The position numbers were made by a program, and so were the translations under genes. Of a stretch of DNA of 64,000 nucleotides, positions 7,321 through 15,438 are shown piece by piece. The notes under the pieces are model-generated. The model was given only the letters and a program-made list of their open reading frames with translations, was not told where the DNA came from and made no database searches. Source of the stretch: JBCBSK01 sp965250105 (GTDB lineage Bacteria > Pseudomonadota > Alphaproteobacteria > Rhizobiales > Tepidamorphaceae); the NCBI GenBank assembly GCA_965250105.1, contig OZ252290.1, positions 434,001 to 498,000 on the forward strand, written 5' to 3'. Positions within the stretch are counted from its first letter, which is position 1; each line of letters begins with the position of its first letter.

Positions 7321-8577
7321 ATGGGGGCCACGATTGCCGAAAAGATCCTGGCGCGCGCCGCCGGAATGGACCGCGTGAAGGCCGGCGACGAGATCAAGGC
7401 GCGGCCGGATTTCGTCATCGCCTATGACTTTCCCGGCTACACCGATGTCATCTTCCGGCAGATGAAGGAGGATTTCGGGATCGACAAGGTCGTCGACCCG
7501 GAACGCTTCGCGCTGTTCATCGATCACATGGTGCCCGCGGTCACGCCGCAGGAAGAGGAACTGCACAAGATCACCCGCGACTGGGGCGCCGAACAGGGCG
7601 TGCCGGTCTATGAGCGCAAGGGCATCGGCCATCAGGTCTCGGCCGAGCTCGGCTATGCCACGCCCGGCGCGTTCGTCGTGCATTTCGACGGCCATATCTC
7701 GCAGCTCGGCACCTATGGCGCGCTGGCGATCGGCGTCCGCCGACATCTGCTGGAAGCCTTCGTCAAGGAGCGCATCCAGATCAAGGTGCCGCAGACGACG
7801 CGCGTCAACCTGACCGGCAAGATGCGCCCCGGCGTCATGGCGCGCGACGTGTTCCATCACATCGTCCGGGTGCTCGGCCCCTCGGCCTGCCGGTTCCATG
7901 TCCTGGAGATCGGCGGCGAGGCGCTCGAGCATATCTCGCTCGAAGGCCGCCAGACGATCACCTGCCTCGCGATGTTCACCGGCGCGATCACCGCGATCGT
8001 CAATCCCGACCAGCAGAGCCTCGACTATGCGCTGCCGCGCGCGCGCATCAAGCTCGATCCGGTCTCGTCCGATCCCGACGCCCATTACGCGGCGGTGCAT
8101 GACATCAATCTCGACGATCTCGAACCGATCGTCGTCATCCCGCCGAGCCCGGCCAATACCCGCGACCTGTCCGATTTCGCCGGCACGGAAGTCCAGGTCG
8201 GCTATCTCGGCTCCTGCGCCAGCGGCCGGGTGGAGGATCTCAGGATCGCCGCCGACATTCTGCGCGGCCGCGAGATCAAGCCCGGCTTTCAGCTCCATGT
8301 CGTGCCGACGAGCCAGGAGATCATGCGCCAGGCCGCCGAGGAAGGCATCATTACCGACCTCGTCGCGGCGGGCGCGTTCGTCACCTCGTCGTCCTGCGAT
8401 TATTGTTTCGGCCGCCTCGGCGTGATGAGCGCCGGCCAGCGGGCGGTCTCCACCGGCACCCTGAACGTGAAGGGCCGGATGGGCAGCCCCGATTCGGAGA
8501 TCTTCATCGTCAACGCGGCGGCCGTCGCGGCCTCGGCGCTCGAAGGCAAGATCACCGATCCCCGCCCCTATCTCTAG
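7321..8577 (+). CDS. Aconitase/3-isopropylmalate dehydratase large-subunit-like protein
   Basis: 418 residues, start preceded by GGGGAGG (7305-7311). Family landmarks are IAEKILARAAG at the start, DHMVPA near 68, IGSC-type YLGSCASGRVEDLR near 297, CDYC at 359-362, and a GRMG...AAAVAASALEGKITDP ending. C299, C359 and C362 are the expected [4Fe-4S] ligands. Two usual motifs differ: HDGT-like becomes YDFPGYTD near 35-42, and the NMxxExGA region becomes CLAMFTGA near 215. This points to a clade other than LeuC. With the downstream small subunit it should form a two-subunit hydratase, by analogy with dimethylmaleate, maleate or citraconate hydratases. Leucine biosynthesis is unlikely given the catabolic context. 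Confidence 0.85.
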   Translation: MGATIAEKILARAAGMDRVKAGDEIKARPDFVIAYDFPGYTDVIFRQMKEDFGIDKVVDPERFALFIDHMVPAVTPQEEELHKITRDWGAEQGVPVYERKGIGHQVSAELGYATPGAFVVHFDGHISQLGTYGALAIGVRRHLLEAFVKERIQIKVPQTTRVNLTGKMRPGVMARDVFHHIVRVLGPSACRFHVLEIGGEALEHISLEGRQTITCLAMFTGAITAIVNPDQQSLDYALPRARIKLDPVSSDPDAHYAAVHDINLDDLEPIVVIPPSPANTRDLSDFAGTEVQVGYLGSCASGRVEDLRIAADILRGREIKPGFQLHVVPTSQEIMRQAAEEGIITDLVAAGAFVTSSSCDYCFGRLGVMSAGQRAVSTGTLNVKGRMGSPDSEIFIVNAAAVAASALEGKITDPRPYL

Positions 8578-8596
8578 GTCCGGACAGGTCCCCGCC

Positions 8597-9115
8597 ATGG
8601 CGCTCGAAAATCTGCGCGGCCGCGTCGCCTTCATCTTCGAGGAAATCGATTTCGACGTCGACCAGATCGTCGGCGTCAAGAACATCAAGATCAAGGATCC
8701 CGACGAACTCGCCCGCGTCGCGATGCAGAGCTACGACCCGGATTTCGCGACCAAGGTCCAGCCCGGCGACCTTCTCGTCGGCAATCAGAATTTCGGCTAC
8801 GGCCACCCGCATTACCCGCCGATGATCGCCATGCGCCGGCTCGGCATCGCCGGCGTCGTCGCCGAGAGTTTCTCGCCGGGCTATTGGCGCGGCGAGATCG
8901 CGATGGGTTTTCCGCAGGCCGCCTGCGCTGGCATTCTGGGCCTCGTCAAGCGCTGGGACGAGGTCGAGATAGACTGGGCCGCCTGCGAGATCCGCAACCT
9001 GACGTCGGGCACGGCGCTGCCCATCGAACCATTGTCCGAGGGCGACCGCATGATGCTCGATCACGGCGGGCTCATCGGCTATCTGCACGCCCGCGACGAC
9101 GAGGACGCCGCATGA
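8597..9115 (+). CDS. Aconitase/3-isopropylmalate dehydratase small-subunit-like protein
   Basis: 172 residues with the swivel-domain pattern of LeuD/HacB proteins: GRVAFIFEEIDFDVDQI at the start, VQPGDLLVGNQNFGYGHPHYPP near 50-75 (where the family has GxNFGxGSSREH), then GIAGVVAESF and NGLP-like downstream segments. The SSREH substrate-binding part of the family motif is replaced by HPHYPP, so the substrate pocket is altered. It starts 19 nt after the large-subunit stop and its own stop overlaps the next ATG (ATGA at 9112-9115). It completes the hydratase. Confidence 0.85.
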   Translation: MALENLRGRVAFIFEEIDFDVDQIVGVKNIKIKDPDELARVAMQSYDPDFATKVQPGDLLVGNQNFGYGHPHYPPMIAMRRLGIAGVVAESFSPGYWRGEIAMGFPQAACAGILGLVKRWDEVEIDWAACEIRNLTSGTALPIEPLSEGDRMMLDHGGLIGYLHARDDEDAA

Positions 9116-10014
9116 CGCTTCTGACCAAATCCGACTTCGCCGCCAGGCTGCGCGCCGGCCGCACGGTGTGGACCGCCGGGGCGTTCGACGCGCTGTCGGC
9201 CAAGCTCGCCGAGGATGCGGGCTTCGATGCGATCATGTCGACCGGTTTCGGCGTGTCGGCCTCCCATCTCGGCGCGCCCGATGTCGAACTCTACACCATG
9301 ACCGAGAACCTGGCCGTGGTCCGCAACATGGCGAACGCGGTCTCGGTCCCGCTCGTCGCCGATACCGATACCGGCTACGGCAATGCGATCAATGTGATGC
9401 GCACGGTGCGCGAATTCGAACAGGCCGGCGTCGCGGCCATGATCTTCGAGGACCAGGAAGTGCCGAAGCGCTGCCCGGCGGTCGCCAACGGCATCGAGAT
9501 CCTGCCGATCGACGAAGGCAGTTCGAAGATCCGGGCGGCGATCGAGGCCCGGCGCGATCCCGACACGCTGATCGTCGCGCGCACCGACGCGCTCAACGAG
9601 GACGACGCGATCGCCCGCGCCAAGGCCTATGTCGCGGCGGGCGCCGATCTGATCCAGCCGATCTCGCGCTGTTTCACGAGTTTCGAGAGTCTCGAAAGGC
9701 TGCGCGCGGCCTGTGGCGTGCCGCTGTCGCTGCAGATCCTCGGCTGGCTCGAAACCGACCTCTCGCCCGACCAGATCGAGCGCGTCGCCGGCCTCGCCGT
9801 CTTCCCCCTCGTCGCCCTGATGACCGCGACTGAGGCGATGCGGGCCAATCTGGCGGCCCTCAATCAGAGCCGCTCGACGCAAGCGCTGCCCAATGCGGTC
9901 ACCGGGATGGGGGACTTCAAATCCTTCATCGGCTTCGAGGAGGCCGAACGCCAGCAGGCCAAGTTCCTGGTGCGCGAACTGCCGCCCGGCGCCCTGGCCG
10001 GCTATGGCGACTAA
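9112..10014 (+). CDS. Isocitrate lyase / PEP mutase family C-C lyase
   Basis: 300 residues, one PEP-mutase/isocitrate-lyase TIM barrel. Diagnostic residues are AGAFDALSAKLAEDAGFDA near 22, DTDTGYGN at 84-91 (Mg2+ and substrate binding), EDQ at 113-115 and PKRCP with Cys121. The Cys in a KRC context is the catalytic base of lyases (isocitrate, methylisocitrate and dimethylmalate lyase) and separates this protein from oxaloacetate decarboxylases and phosphonate mutases. The usual KKCGH is KRCPA here. Its ATG overlaps the hydratase stop, so hydration and cleavage are tightly coupled. Likely chemistry is cleavage of a 2-alkylmalate to pyruvate or glyoxylate plus a short acid (inference). Confidence 0.87.
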   Translation: MTLLTKSDFAARLRAGRTVWTAGAFDALSAKLAEDAGFDAIMSTGFGVSASHLGAPDVELYTMTENLAVVRNMANAVSVPLVADTDTGYGNAINVMRTVREFEQAGVAAMIFEDQEVPKRCPAVANGIEILPIDEGSSKIRAAIEARRDPDTLIVARTDALNEDDAIARAKAYVAAGADLIQPISRCFTSFESLERLRAACGVPLSLQILGWLETDLSPDQIERVAGLAVFPLVALMTATEAMRANLAALNQSRSTQALPNAVTGMGDFKSFIGFEEAERQQAKFLVRELPPGALAGYGD

Positions 10015-10147
10015 CGCCGGCACGCTTATTCGCCGCCGCGCGGACGCTCCACGGGGATGACATTGCGCGCCGCTGCGCTATTGTCGCCTGCCGACCGCCG
10101 ACTGGCCGGCGATCCACCACCTTCCTCCCCCGACGCCCGGAGCCGAG

Positions 10148-10993
10148 ATGCGCTTTGAAGGAACCCAAAACTATGTCGCGACCGAGGATCTGTCGGTCGC
10201 CGTCAACGCCGCGATCACGCTGGAGCGGCCGCTTCTGGTGAAGGGCGAGCCGGGCACCGGCAAAACGGTGCTGGCGCGCGAGGTGGCCGACGCGCTCGGC
10301 ATCCCGATCATCGAATGGCACATCAAGTCGACGACCAAGGCGCAGCAGGGGCTTTACGAATATGACGCGGTGAACCGGCTGCGCGACAGCCAGCTCGGCG
10401 ATGAACGCGTCCACGACATCCGCAACTACATCAAGCGCGGCAAGCTGTGGGAGGCGTTCACTGCCGACGAACGGCCGGTCCTGCTGATCGACGAGATCGA
10501 CAAGGCCGATATCGAGTTCCCCAACGATCTTCTTCAGGAACTCGACCGCATGGAATTCTACGTCTACGAGACGGGCGAGACCGTGCGCGCCCATCGCCGG
10601 CCGATCGTCATCATCACCTCGAACAATGAGAAGGAACTGCCGGACGCCTTTCTGCGCCGCTGCTTCTTCCACTATATCCGCTTTCCCGAGGCGGACACGA
10701 TGCAGGCCATCATCGACGTGCATTTCCCCGACCTGAAGAAGCATCTCCTGAACGACGCGCTCGGCATGTTCTACGAGGTGCGCGACGTGCCGGGACTGAA
10801 GAAGAAGCCGTCGACCTCGGAACTGCTCGACTGGATCAAGCTCCTGGTGTCGGAGGACATCGACCCCGACCTTCTGCGCCAAAAGGATCCCAAGAAGTTG
10901 ATCCCGCCGCTCTATGGCGCGCTCCTGAAGAACGAACAGGACGTCCACCTGTTCGAGAAGCTCGCCTTCATGGCGCGCCGCGAAGGGCGCTGA
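10148..10993 (+). CDS. MoxR-family AAA+ ATPase
   Basis: 281 residues. Walker A is GEPGTGKT (33-40) after ERPLLVKG, Walker B is VLLIDEIDKAD (about 119-129), sensor 1 is IVIITSNNEKELP and the arginine-finger region is DAFLRRCFFHYIRFPE. These features define the MoxR group, whose members work as chaperone-like ATPases with VWA-domain partners, for example in CO-dehydrogenase maturation. The usual partner, a CoxE-like VWA protein, is normally the next gene but here starts at 19710, about 8.7 kb away. No CO dehydrogenase is seen, so the client is unknown. Confidence 0.93.
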   Translation: MRFEGTQNYVATEDLSVAVNAAITLERPLLVKGEPGTGKTVLAREVADALGIPIIEWHIKSTTKAQQGLYEYDAVNRLRDSQLGDERVHDIRNYIKRGKLWEAFTADERPVLLIDEIDKADIEFPNDLLQELDRMEFYVYETGETVRAHRRPIVIITSNNEKELPDAFLRRCFFHYIRFPEADTMQAIIDVHFPDLKKHLLNDALGMFYEVRDVPGLKKKPSTSELLDWIKLLVSEDIDPDLLRQKDPKKLIPPLYGALLKNEQDVHLFEKLAFMARREGR

Positions 10994-11023
10994 GCCGGCG
11001 AAGGCCGAACCGGAAGGCAATCG

Positions 11024-11626
11024 ATGACCGCCGACGATACGACGCTTGCGATCTATGACCGCGAAGCCGGGCGCTATGCCGAGCGCTCGCGCAAGGAGAT
11101 GGACTGGGCCTGGATCGACAAGGTGGCGGCCCGGCTCGCGCCCGGCGCGACACTGCTCGACCTCGGCTGCGGCGCGGCCTGGGCGGCCCAGGCTTTCGCC
11201 GCGAAAGGCTTCGAGGTGACGGCCGCCGACGGCTCGGCCGAGATGGCCAGGACCGCGCGGTACGCGACGAGCCTCGACGTGCGGCACATGCGCTTCGACG
11301 AACTCGACGCGGTCGCGGCCTATGACGCGGTGTGGTCGTCCTTCGCGCTGCATCATATCCCGCGCGCCGATCTGCCCGCCGTGCTGACGGCAATCGCCCG
11401 GGCGCTGCGGCCCGGCGGCGTTCTGATGATGTCCATGAAGACCGGATCGGGCGAAGCGCGCGATACGCTCGACCGCTTCTATGCCTATCACTCCAAGGCC
11501 GAACTCGAAGATCGGCTGACCCAGGCGGGCTTCACGGTCCTCGATCACGAAACCGGCGAAGGCACGAGCTTCGATGGCACGCCGGCGGGCCTGATCTGGC
11601 TTCTGGCGCAAAAACAAGACCGGTAA
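11024..11626 (+). CDS. Class I SAM-dependent methyltransferase
   Basis: 200 residues with a methyltransferase_11/25-type Rossmann fold: LLDLGCGAAWAAQAFAAKGF (motif I, about 41-60), TAADGSAEMA (motif II), YDAVWSSFALHHIPRADL (motif IV, about 102-119) and ALRPGGVLMMSMK. It follows the MoxR gene by 30 nt and precedes the M81 gene by 14 nt, suggesting one transcript. The substrate cannot be told from sequence; the compact form fits a small-molecule methyltransferase. Confidence 0.85.
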   Translation: MTADDTTLAIYDREAGRYAERSRKEMDWAWIDKVAARLAPGATLLDLGCGAAWAAQAFAAKGFEVTAADGSAEMARTARYATSLDVRHMRFDELDAVAAYDAVWSSFALHHIPRADLPAVLTAIARALRPGGVLMMSMKTGSGEARDTLDRFYAYHSKAELEDRLTQAGFTVLDHETGEGTSFDGTPAGLIWLLAQKQDR

Positions 11627-11640
11627 ACGGAGCAGAATTC

Positions 11641-13125
11641 ATGAAGATCGCCGTCGGCGGGTTCATGCACGAAACCAATACCTTCGTGCCCACGCCCACC
11701 CGCTTCGAGGATTTCGAAACCCCCGGTGAATGGCCCGATTTCTGCGCCGGCGCCGAACTGCCCGATACCGTGCGCGGCGCCAATGTCGCCATCGCCCATT
11801 TCATCGCGGCCGCCGAAGCCGCGGGCCACGAGATCCAGCCGCTCGCCTGGGGCATGGCCATGCCCGGCGGCCTCGTGACCGCCGAGACCTTCGACCATAT
11901 CTCGGACCTGATCCTCGGCGAGTTGAAGCGACACACGCCCGATCTCGTCTTCCTCGAACTGCATGGCGCCATGGTCGCCGAGGGCCATGACGATGCGGAG
12001 ACAGAATTCCTGCGCCGCGTGCGGGACGTCACCGGGCCGGACGTGCCGATCATCGGAACGCTCGACCTGCATGCCAATGTCACCCCGGATCTTGTTGATC
12101 TGATGGATCTTTTGTCGGCTTATCGCACCTATCCCCATGTCGACTGGGGCGCGACCGGCACGCGTGTCTTCGATTGGCTCGGTCGGCTCGAAGCCTGGGG
12201 CTGGCATCCGGCGCGGGTGCATCGCCGCATCCCTTATCTGATGCCGACCCATGCCCAGTCGACGATGGCCGAACCGGCCCGCGCGCTTTATGCGCGCCTT
12301 GAAGAGATCGAGGCCGAGAGCGGCGTCCACCTGTCGCTGAACATGGGCTTTTCGCCCGCCGATATCGCCTGCGCCGGGCCGAGCATCATCGGCTATGGCG
12401 CCGATCAGGCATGTGTCGACAAGGCCGTCGACGCGCTCACGGACGCCGTGCTCGCCGCCGAACCACGTTTTCTCGACGAACAGGCGGTGCCGGTCGAAGG
12501 CGCCGTCGCCATGGCCATGCGGCTGATGGGCAGCGTCGAGGGACCCGTCGTCCTCGCCGACACCCAGGACAATCCCGGCGCCGGCGGCCCGGCCAACACG
12601 ACCGGCCTGATCCGGGAACTGATCGCGCAATCGGTCGAGGGCGCGCTGGTGCTCGTCTTCCACGATCCCGACATGGCAAGCGCGGCCCATGCGGTCGGCG
12701 TCGGCGGCATCGTGACCCAACCGCTCGGCATCGACGGGCCGATCCCGGGCCAGGAAGCCCTGCCCGGGCCCTGGCGCGTCACCCATCTGTCCGACGGCAG
12801 TTTCCTGGCCGAGGACCCGATGCTGTTCGGCAATCATATCCATATGGGACCGACGGCGGTCGTCGAGCAGAACGGCGTTGGCGTCATCGTCTCCACGGTG
12901 CGCAATCAGCCCATCGGGCGCGGCTATGCCACTCATCTCGGCATAGACCCTGCTGCCCGGCCGGTGATCGGGCTGAAATCGACCGCCCATTTCCGCGCCG
13001 ACTGGCAGCCGATCGCGGGCCGCGTGATCGTCTGCGCGAGCCTCGGCCCGGCGCTGGCGAATCCCTCGGACTTTCCCTACACCAAGCTTCCGTCGGAGAT
13101 CCGCCGCACACCAAAGAGCGCATGA
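11641..13125 (+). CDS. M81-family metallopeptidase (MlrC-like)
   Basis: 494 residues, the usual size for the DUF1485/MlrC family. The N-terminus MKIAVGGFMHETNTFVPTPT is diagnostic, followed by FLELHGAMVAEGHDDAE and GTLDLHANVT, which hold the Asp/His zinc ligands. The C-terminal MlrC half follows from about residue 300. MlrC of sphingomonads hydrolyses linearised microcystin fragments. Chromosomal alphaproteobacterial copies have unknown natural substrates, probably small peptides or amides. ATG 11641 starts 14 nt after the methyltransferase, and the stop overlaps the next ATG. Confidence 0.9.
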   Translation: MKIAVGGFMHETNTFVPTPTRFEDFETPGEWPDFCAGAELPDTVRGANVAIAHFIAAAEAAGHEIQPLAWGMAMPGGLVTAETFDHISDLILGELKRHTPDLVFLELHGAMVAEGHDDAETEFLRRVRDVTGPDVPIIGTLDLHANVTPDLVDLMDLLSAYRTYPHVDWGATGTRVFDWLGRLEAWGWHPARVHRRIPYLMPTHAQSTMAEPARALYARLEEIEAESGVHLSLNMGFSPADIACAGPSIIGYGADQACVDKAVDALTDAVLAAEPRFLDEQAVPVEGAVAMAMRLMGSVEGPVVLADTQDNPGAGGPANTTGLIRELIAQSVEGALVLVFHDPDMASAAHAVGVGGIVTQPLGIDGPIPGQEALPGPWRVTHLSDGSFLAEDPMLFGNHIHMGPTAVVEQNGVGVIVSTVRNQPIGRGYATHLGIDPAARPVIGLKSTAHFRADWQPIAGRVIVCASLGPALANPSDFPYTKLPSEIRRTPKSA

Positions 13126-13871
13126 AGCTTCTCGCCATCGCCGACATTCACGGTGAACGCCAGGCCGCCCGGAAGGCCGTCGACCTCGCTCGACGCGAAG
13201 AGCGCCAGATCGTCCTGCTCGGCGACCTCACCGATCGCGGCCCCGATAGCGCCGGCACGCTCGCCATGCTGCTGCCGGCCATCCTGGCGGGCGACACGAT
13301 CTGGATTCGCGGCAATCACGACGACAAGCTCGGCCGCGCGCTCGCCGGCCATCCGGTCAAGCGCACCCACGGCCTTGGCGGAACGCTCGACGAGATCGCC
13401 GCTCACCCCGAACGGGCCAAGCTCGAATCGGACATCGTCGACGGGCTGGCTCGCGCGCGCTACTGGCACATGGCCGGCCGGTATCTCTTCGTGCACGGCG
13501 CCTTTCACCCCGACATGCTGACGACGACCGGTCCCGACGACGCGGCCTCGCCGGGCGCCTGGAAGACCGCCCGGCATTACGCGCTCTACGGCCAGACCGA
13601 CGGGCGCTACACGCCGGCGGGCTACCCGGTCCGGCTCTATGACTGGGTCGACGACATTCCGGACGGGCTGACCGTGGTGGTCGGGCACGACGTGCGCGCT
13701 ACCGACACGCCGCTGATCCAGGCTGGCCGCCAGGGCGGGCGCGCGATCTTCCTCGATACCGGCGCTGGCAAGGGCGGGCGTCTCAGCGCGATCCGGCTCG
13801 ACGAGGAAGATGTCGTGCAGTTCGACTGCGTCACCCGTGAGGGTCAGGCATCGCCCTCGCCGCTCGCCTGA
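13122..13871 (+). CDS. Calcineurin-like metallophosphoesterase
   Basis: 249 residues. The dimetal phosphoesterase motifs appear in order: ADIHG (Asp8, His10), LGDLTDRGPDS (about 34-44), RGNHDDK (about 65-71), FVHGAFHP and a late GHDVRA. It resembles diadenosine-tetraphosphatase or bacteriophage-lambda-type Ser/Thr phosphatases. The ATG overlaps the M81 stop (ATGA, 13122-13125), so the pair is translationally coupled. The last 28 nt overlap the 3' end of the convergent lipoprotein gene. The in vivo substrate is unknown. Confidence 0.87.
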   Translation: MKLLAIADIHGERQAARKAVDLARREERQIVLLGDLTDRGPDSAGTLAMLLPAILAGDTIWIRGNHDDKLGRALAGHPVKRTHGLGGTLDEIAAHPERAKLESDIVDGLARARYWHMAGRYLFVHGAFHPDMLTTTGPDDAASPGAWKTARHYALYGQTDGRYTPAGYPVRLYDWVDDIPDGLTVVVGHDVRATDTPLIQAGRQGGRAIFLDTGAGKGGRLSAIRLDEEDVVQFDCVTREGQASPSPLA

Positions 13872-14527
13872 TCGCACAACCCCGTAGCCGGCAGACCGGC
13901 CTCCGCGATGCTGTCGCGTATGTCATAATCGCGCACTAGCTGAACAAACTGGCCCGTCTCGGACATCCGGATATAGGTGGAGAGGATCAGCGGCCGGTCC
14001 ACCGGCGGACGCGACCAGCAGCCGATGGCGCCTATGGAAATCGACAGGCTGCCGCGCTGGCCCGCGCGCTGGATGGCCAACATGGCCTCGCGCACCTCTT
14101 CGAGCCGCGCCCGGCCGGCGTCCGACAAACGGTAGATATGGATCCGGGTGCCCGGCCGCTGTTCGGCCTCGAGCCATGCCCGGTCGGCGTTGTCGGCCAC
14201 TTGGTCCAGCGGCGCCATCACCGTGACGGCGCTTTCGGGATCCGCATCCCGGCGCCGCACGGTGACGGCCATCTCGACCCCGTCCGGCGCCAGCGTGAAA
14301 TCGGCGGGTGCCCGCACCGCCGCGCGAAAGGCAGCGAGATCCGTCGTCTGCATGTCGACGGAACGCAGCTTCACGAGGCTCGTCGCCGGCACATGGCCGC
14401 AAGCCGCGAGCATGACGGTCAGGGCAAGCGCGACACAGATCCCGCCGATCGACCGTGTGTGCGTGGAATGGCGCGGCGGGAAACGCATGGGGATCGCCGC
14501 GCGATGGCGGCCGGACTGAGGGATCAT
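13844..14527 (-). CDS. Putative lipoprotein, hypothetical
   Basis: 227 residues from the chosen ATG 14527. The hydrophobic stretch GGICVALALTVMLAAC ends in a lipobox (LAAC), so the product should be lipidated and exported. The rest is a soluble domain of about 185 residues with no motif I recognise; two further Cys near the end could pair. ATG codons at 14557 and 14545 give longer forms, but a likely -10 element (14564-14559) overlaps them, and AAGG lies 11 nt upstream of 14527. The 3' end overlaps the metallophosphoesterase gene by 28 nt. Confidence 0.7.
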   Translation of the reverse strand: MIPQSGRHRAAIPMRFPPRHSTHTRSIGGICVALALTVMLAACGHVPATSLVKLRSVDMQTTDLAAFRAAVRAPADFTLAPDGVEMAVTVRRRDADPESAVTVMAPLDQVADNADRAWLEAEQRPGTRIHIYRLSDAGRARLEEVREAMLAIQRAGQRGSLSISIGAIGCWSRPPVDRPLILSTYIRMSETGQFVQLVRDYDIRDSIAEAGLPATGLCDQASGEGDA

Positions 14528-14544
14528 CACAATTCTTACCTTCA

Positions 14545-14606
14545 TGTTTGACGGCATAAAATTATTGTTTTAGATTAATTTTATCAAACAAGATTTGAAC
14601 AGGAGT
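14545..14606. promoter_or_regulatory. AT-rich divergent promoter region of the lipoprotein and DUF2975-XRE genes
   Basis: Plus strand: TTGACG (14548-14553), 17 nt, TAGATT (14571-14576), then AGGAG (14601-14605) and a GTG start at 14613. Minus strand: TTGATA (14587-14582), 17 nt, TAATTT (14564-14559). TGTTTGA (14545-14551) and TCAAACA (14584-14590) form an inverted repeat bracketing both cores, and TCAAA-N5-TTTGA lies at 14584-14598. The small XRE regulator encoded downstream is a candidate ligand for these repeats. Confidence 0.55.
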
Positions 14607-14612
14607 TTTGCC

Positions 14613-15179
14613 GTGCCGCCTTCCGAGACATCATTGTCTAGAGCAGATCCCTTGTCGCGCGTGCGCTCCGTCAGTCGGCTCATGGCCGGCCTGACCCTGG
14701 CCATGATGCTGCTGGCCGCCGCGGCCTACGCGGTGTTCTGGCTCAACGAAGCCGCCGTCGCGCGGTTTCTCGAGGGGCATCTGAGCACGGCCGCAGACCA
14801 TTTTGCCCTGACGCCGAAGATCTGGGCGACGGCCTTCGCGATATCGCTTCTACCCGTTCTCTTCTATCTGTTCGGCCTGTGGCAGGTCTGGCTTCTGTTC
14901 CGGGCTTTCGCGCGCGGCCAGGTCTTCGCCGAGGCGACCGGACGACGCATCGGCTGGATCGGCGTCGTCATCGCGGTCCTGCCGCTCGTCTCCATCCTGG
15001 CCGGCTCGGCCTGGTCGGTCGCCGCCTCGATCGACAACCCGCCCGGCGAACGCGAATTGTCGGTGTCGTTGTCGGGCGTCGACTTGCTTGGCGTCCTGCT
15101 CGGCATTCTGCTGGTGATCATCGGCTGGGTGATCCGCGAGGCGGCACGCATCGCCGACGAAAACCGCTCCTTCGTCTGA
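14613..15179 (+). CDS. DUF2975 membrane protein
   Basis: 188 residues from a GTG start at 14613, placed 7 nt after AGGAG (14601-14605). A TTG at 14595 would lie before the ribosome-binding site and is rejected. Four hydrophobic segments are visible (about 24-46, 75-97, 111-135 and 150-172), with the DUF2975 pattern FRAFARGQVF between helices 2 and 3 and ADENRSFV at the C-terminus. DUF2975 proteins are regularly paired with a small XRE regulator, as here (2 nt apart). The function of the pair is unknown, with a membrane sensor-antirepressor role possible. Confidence 0.85.
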   Translation: MPPSETSLSRADPLSRVRSVSRLMAGLTLAMMLLAAAAYAVFWLNEAAVARFLEGHLSTAADHFALTPKIWATAFAISLLPVLFYLFGLWQVWLLFRAFARGQVFAEATGRRIGWIGVVIAVLPLVSILAGSAWSVAASIDNPPGERELSVSLSGVDLLGVLLGILLVIIGWVIREAARIADENRSFV

Positions 15180-15181
15180 CC

Positions 15182-15394
15182 ATGCCGATCGTCATCCATC
15201 TCGACGTGATGCTGGCGCGCCGCAAGATGCGCTCGAAGGAGCTTGCCGAACGGATCGGCATCACCGAACAGAATGTGTCGCTGTTGCGCTCGGGCAAGGT
15301 GCGCGGCGTGCGCTTCGAGACCCTGGAAAAGATTTGCGCGGTGCTCGATTGTCAGCCGGGCGATCTTCTGGAATACCAGCCCGACCCGCCCTAG
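15182..15394 (+). CDS. Small XRE-family (YozG-type) DNA-binding protein
   Basis: 70 residues that are almost only a helix-turn-helix: MLARRKMRSKELAERIGITE, QNVSLLRSGKVRGVRFETLE, and CAVLDCQPGDLLEY. This is the Cro/C1-type_3 form that accompanies DUF2975. ATG 15182 lies 2 nt after the DUF2975 stop, so expression is coupled. The likely target is its own AT-rich promoter at 14545-14606 with its inverted repeats. Confidence 0.88.
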   Translation: MPIVIHLDVMLARRKMRSKELAERIGITEQNVSLLRSGKVRGVRFETLEKICAVLDCQPGDLLEYQPDPP

Positions 15395-15438
15395 GCCATG
15401 TCGACAGGGTGGCGCGCCATCACCATGTTGACGGAACC

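Noticed and set aside
14595..14612. TTG at 14595 as the start of the DUF2975 gene
   Set aside because: The only good ribosome-binding site (AGGAG, 14601-14605) lies after it and points to GTG 14613.
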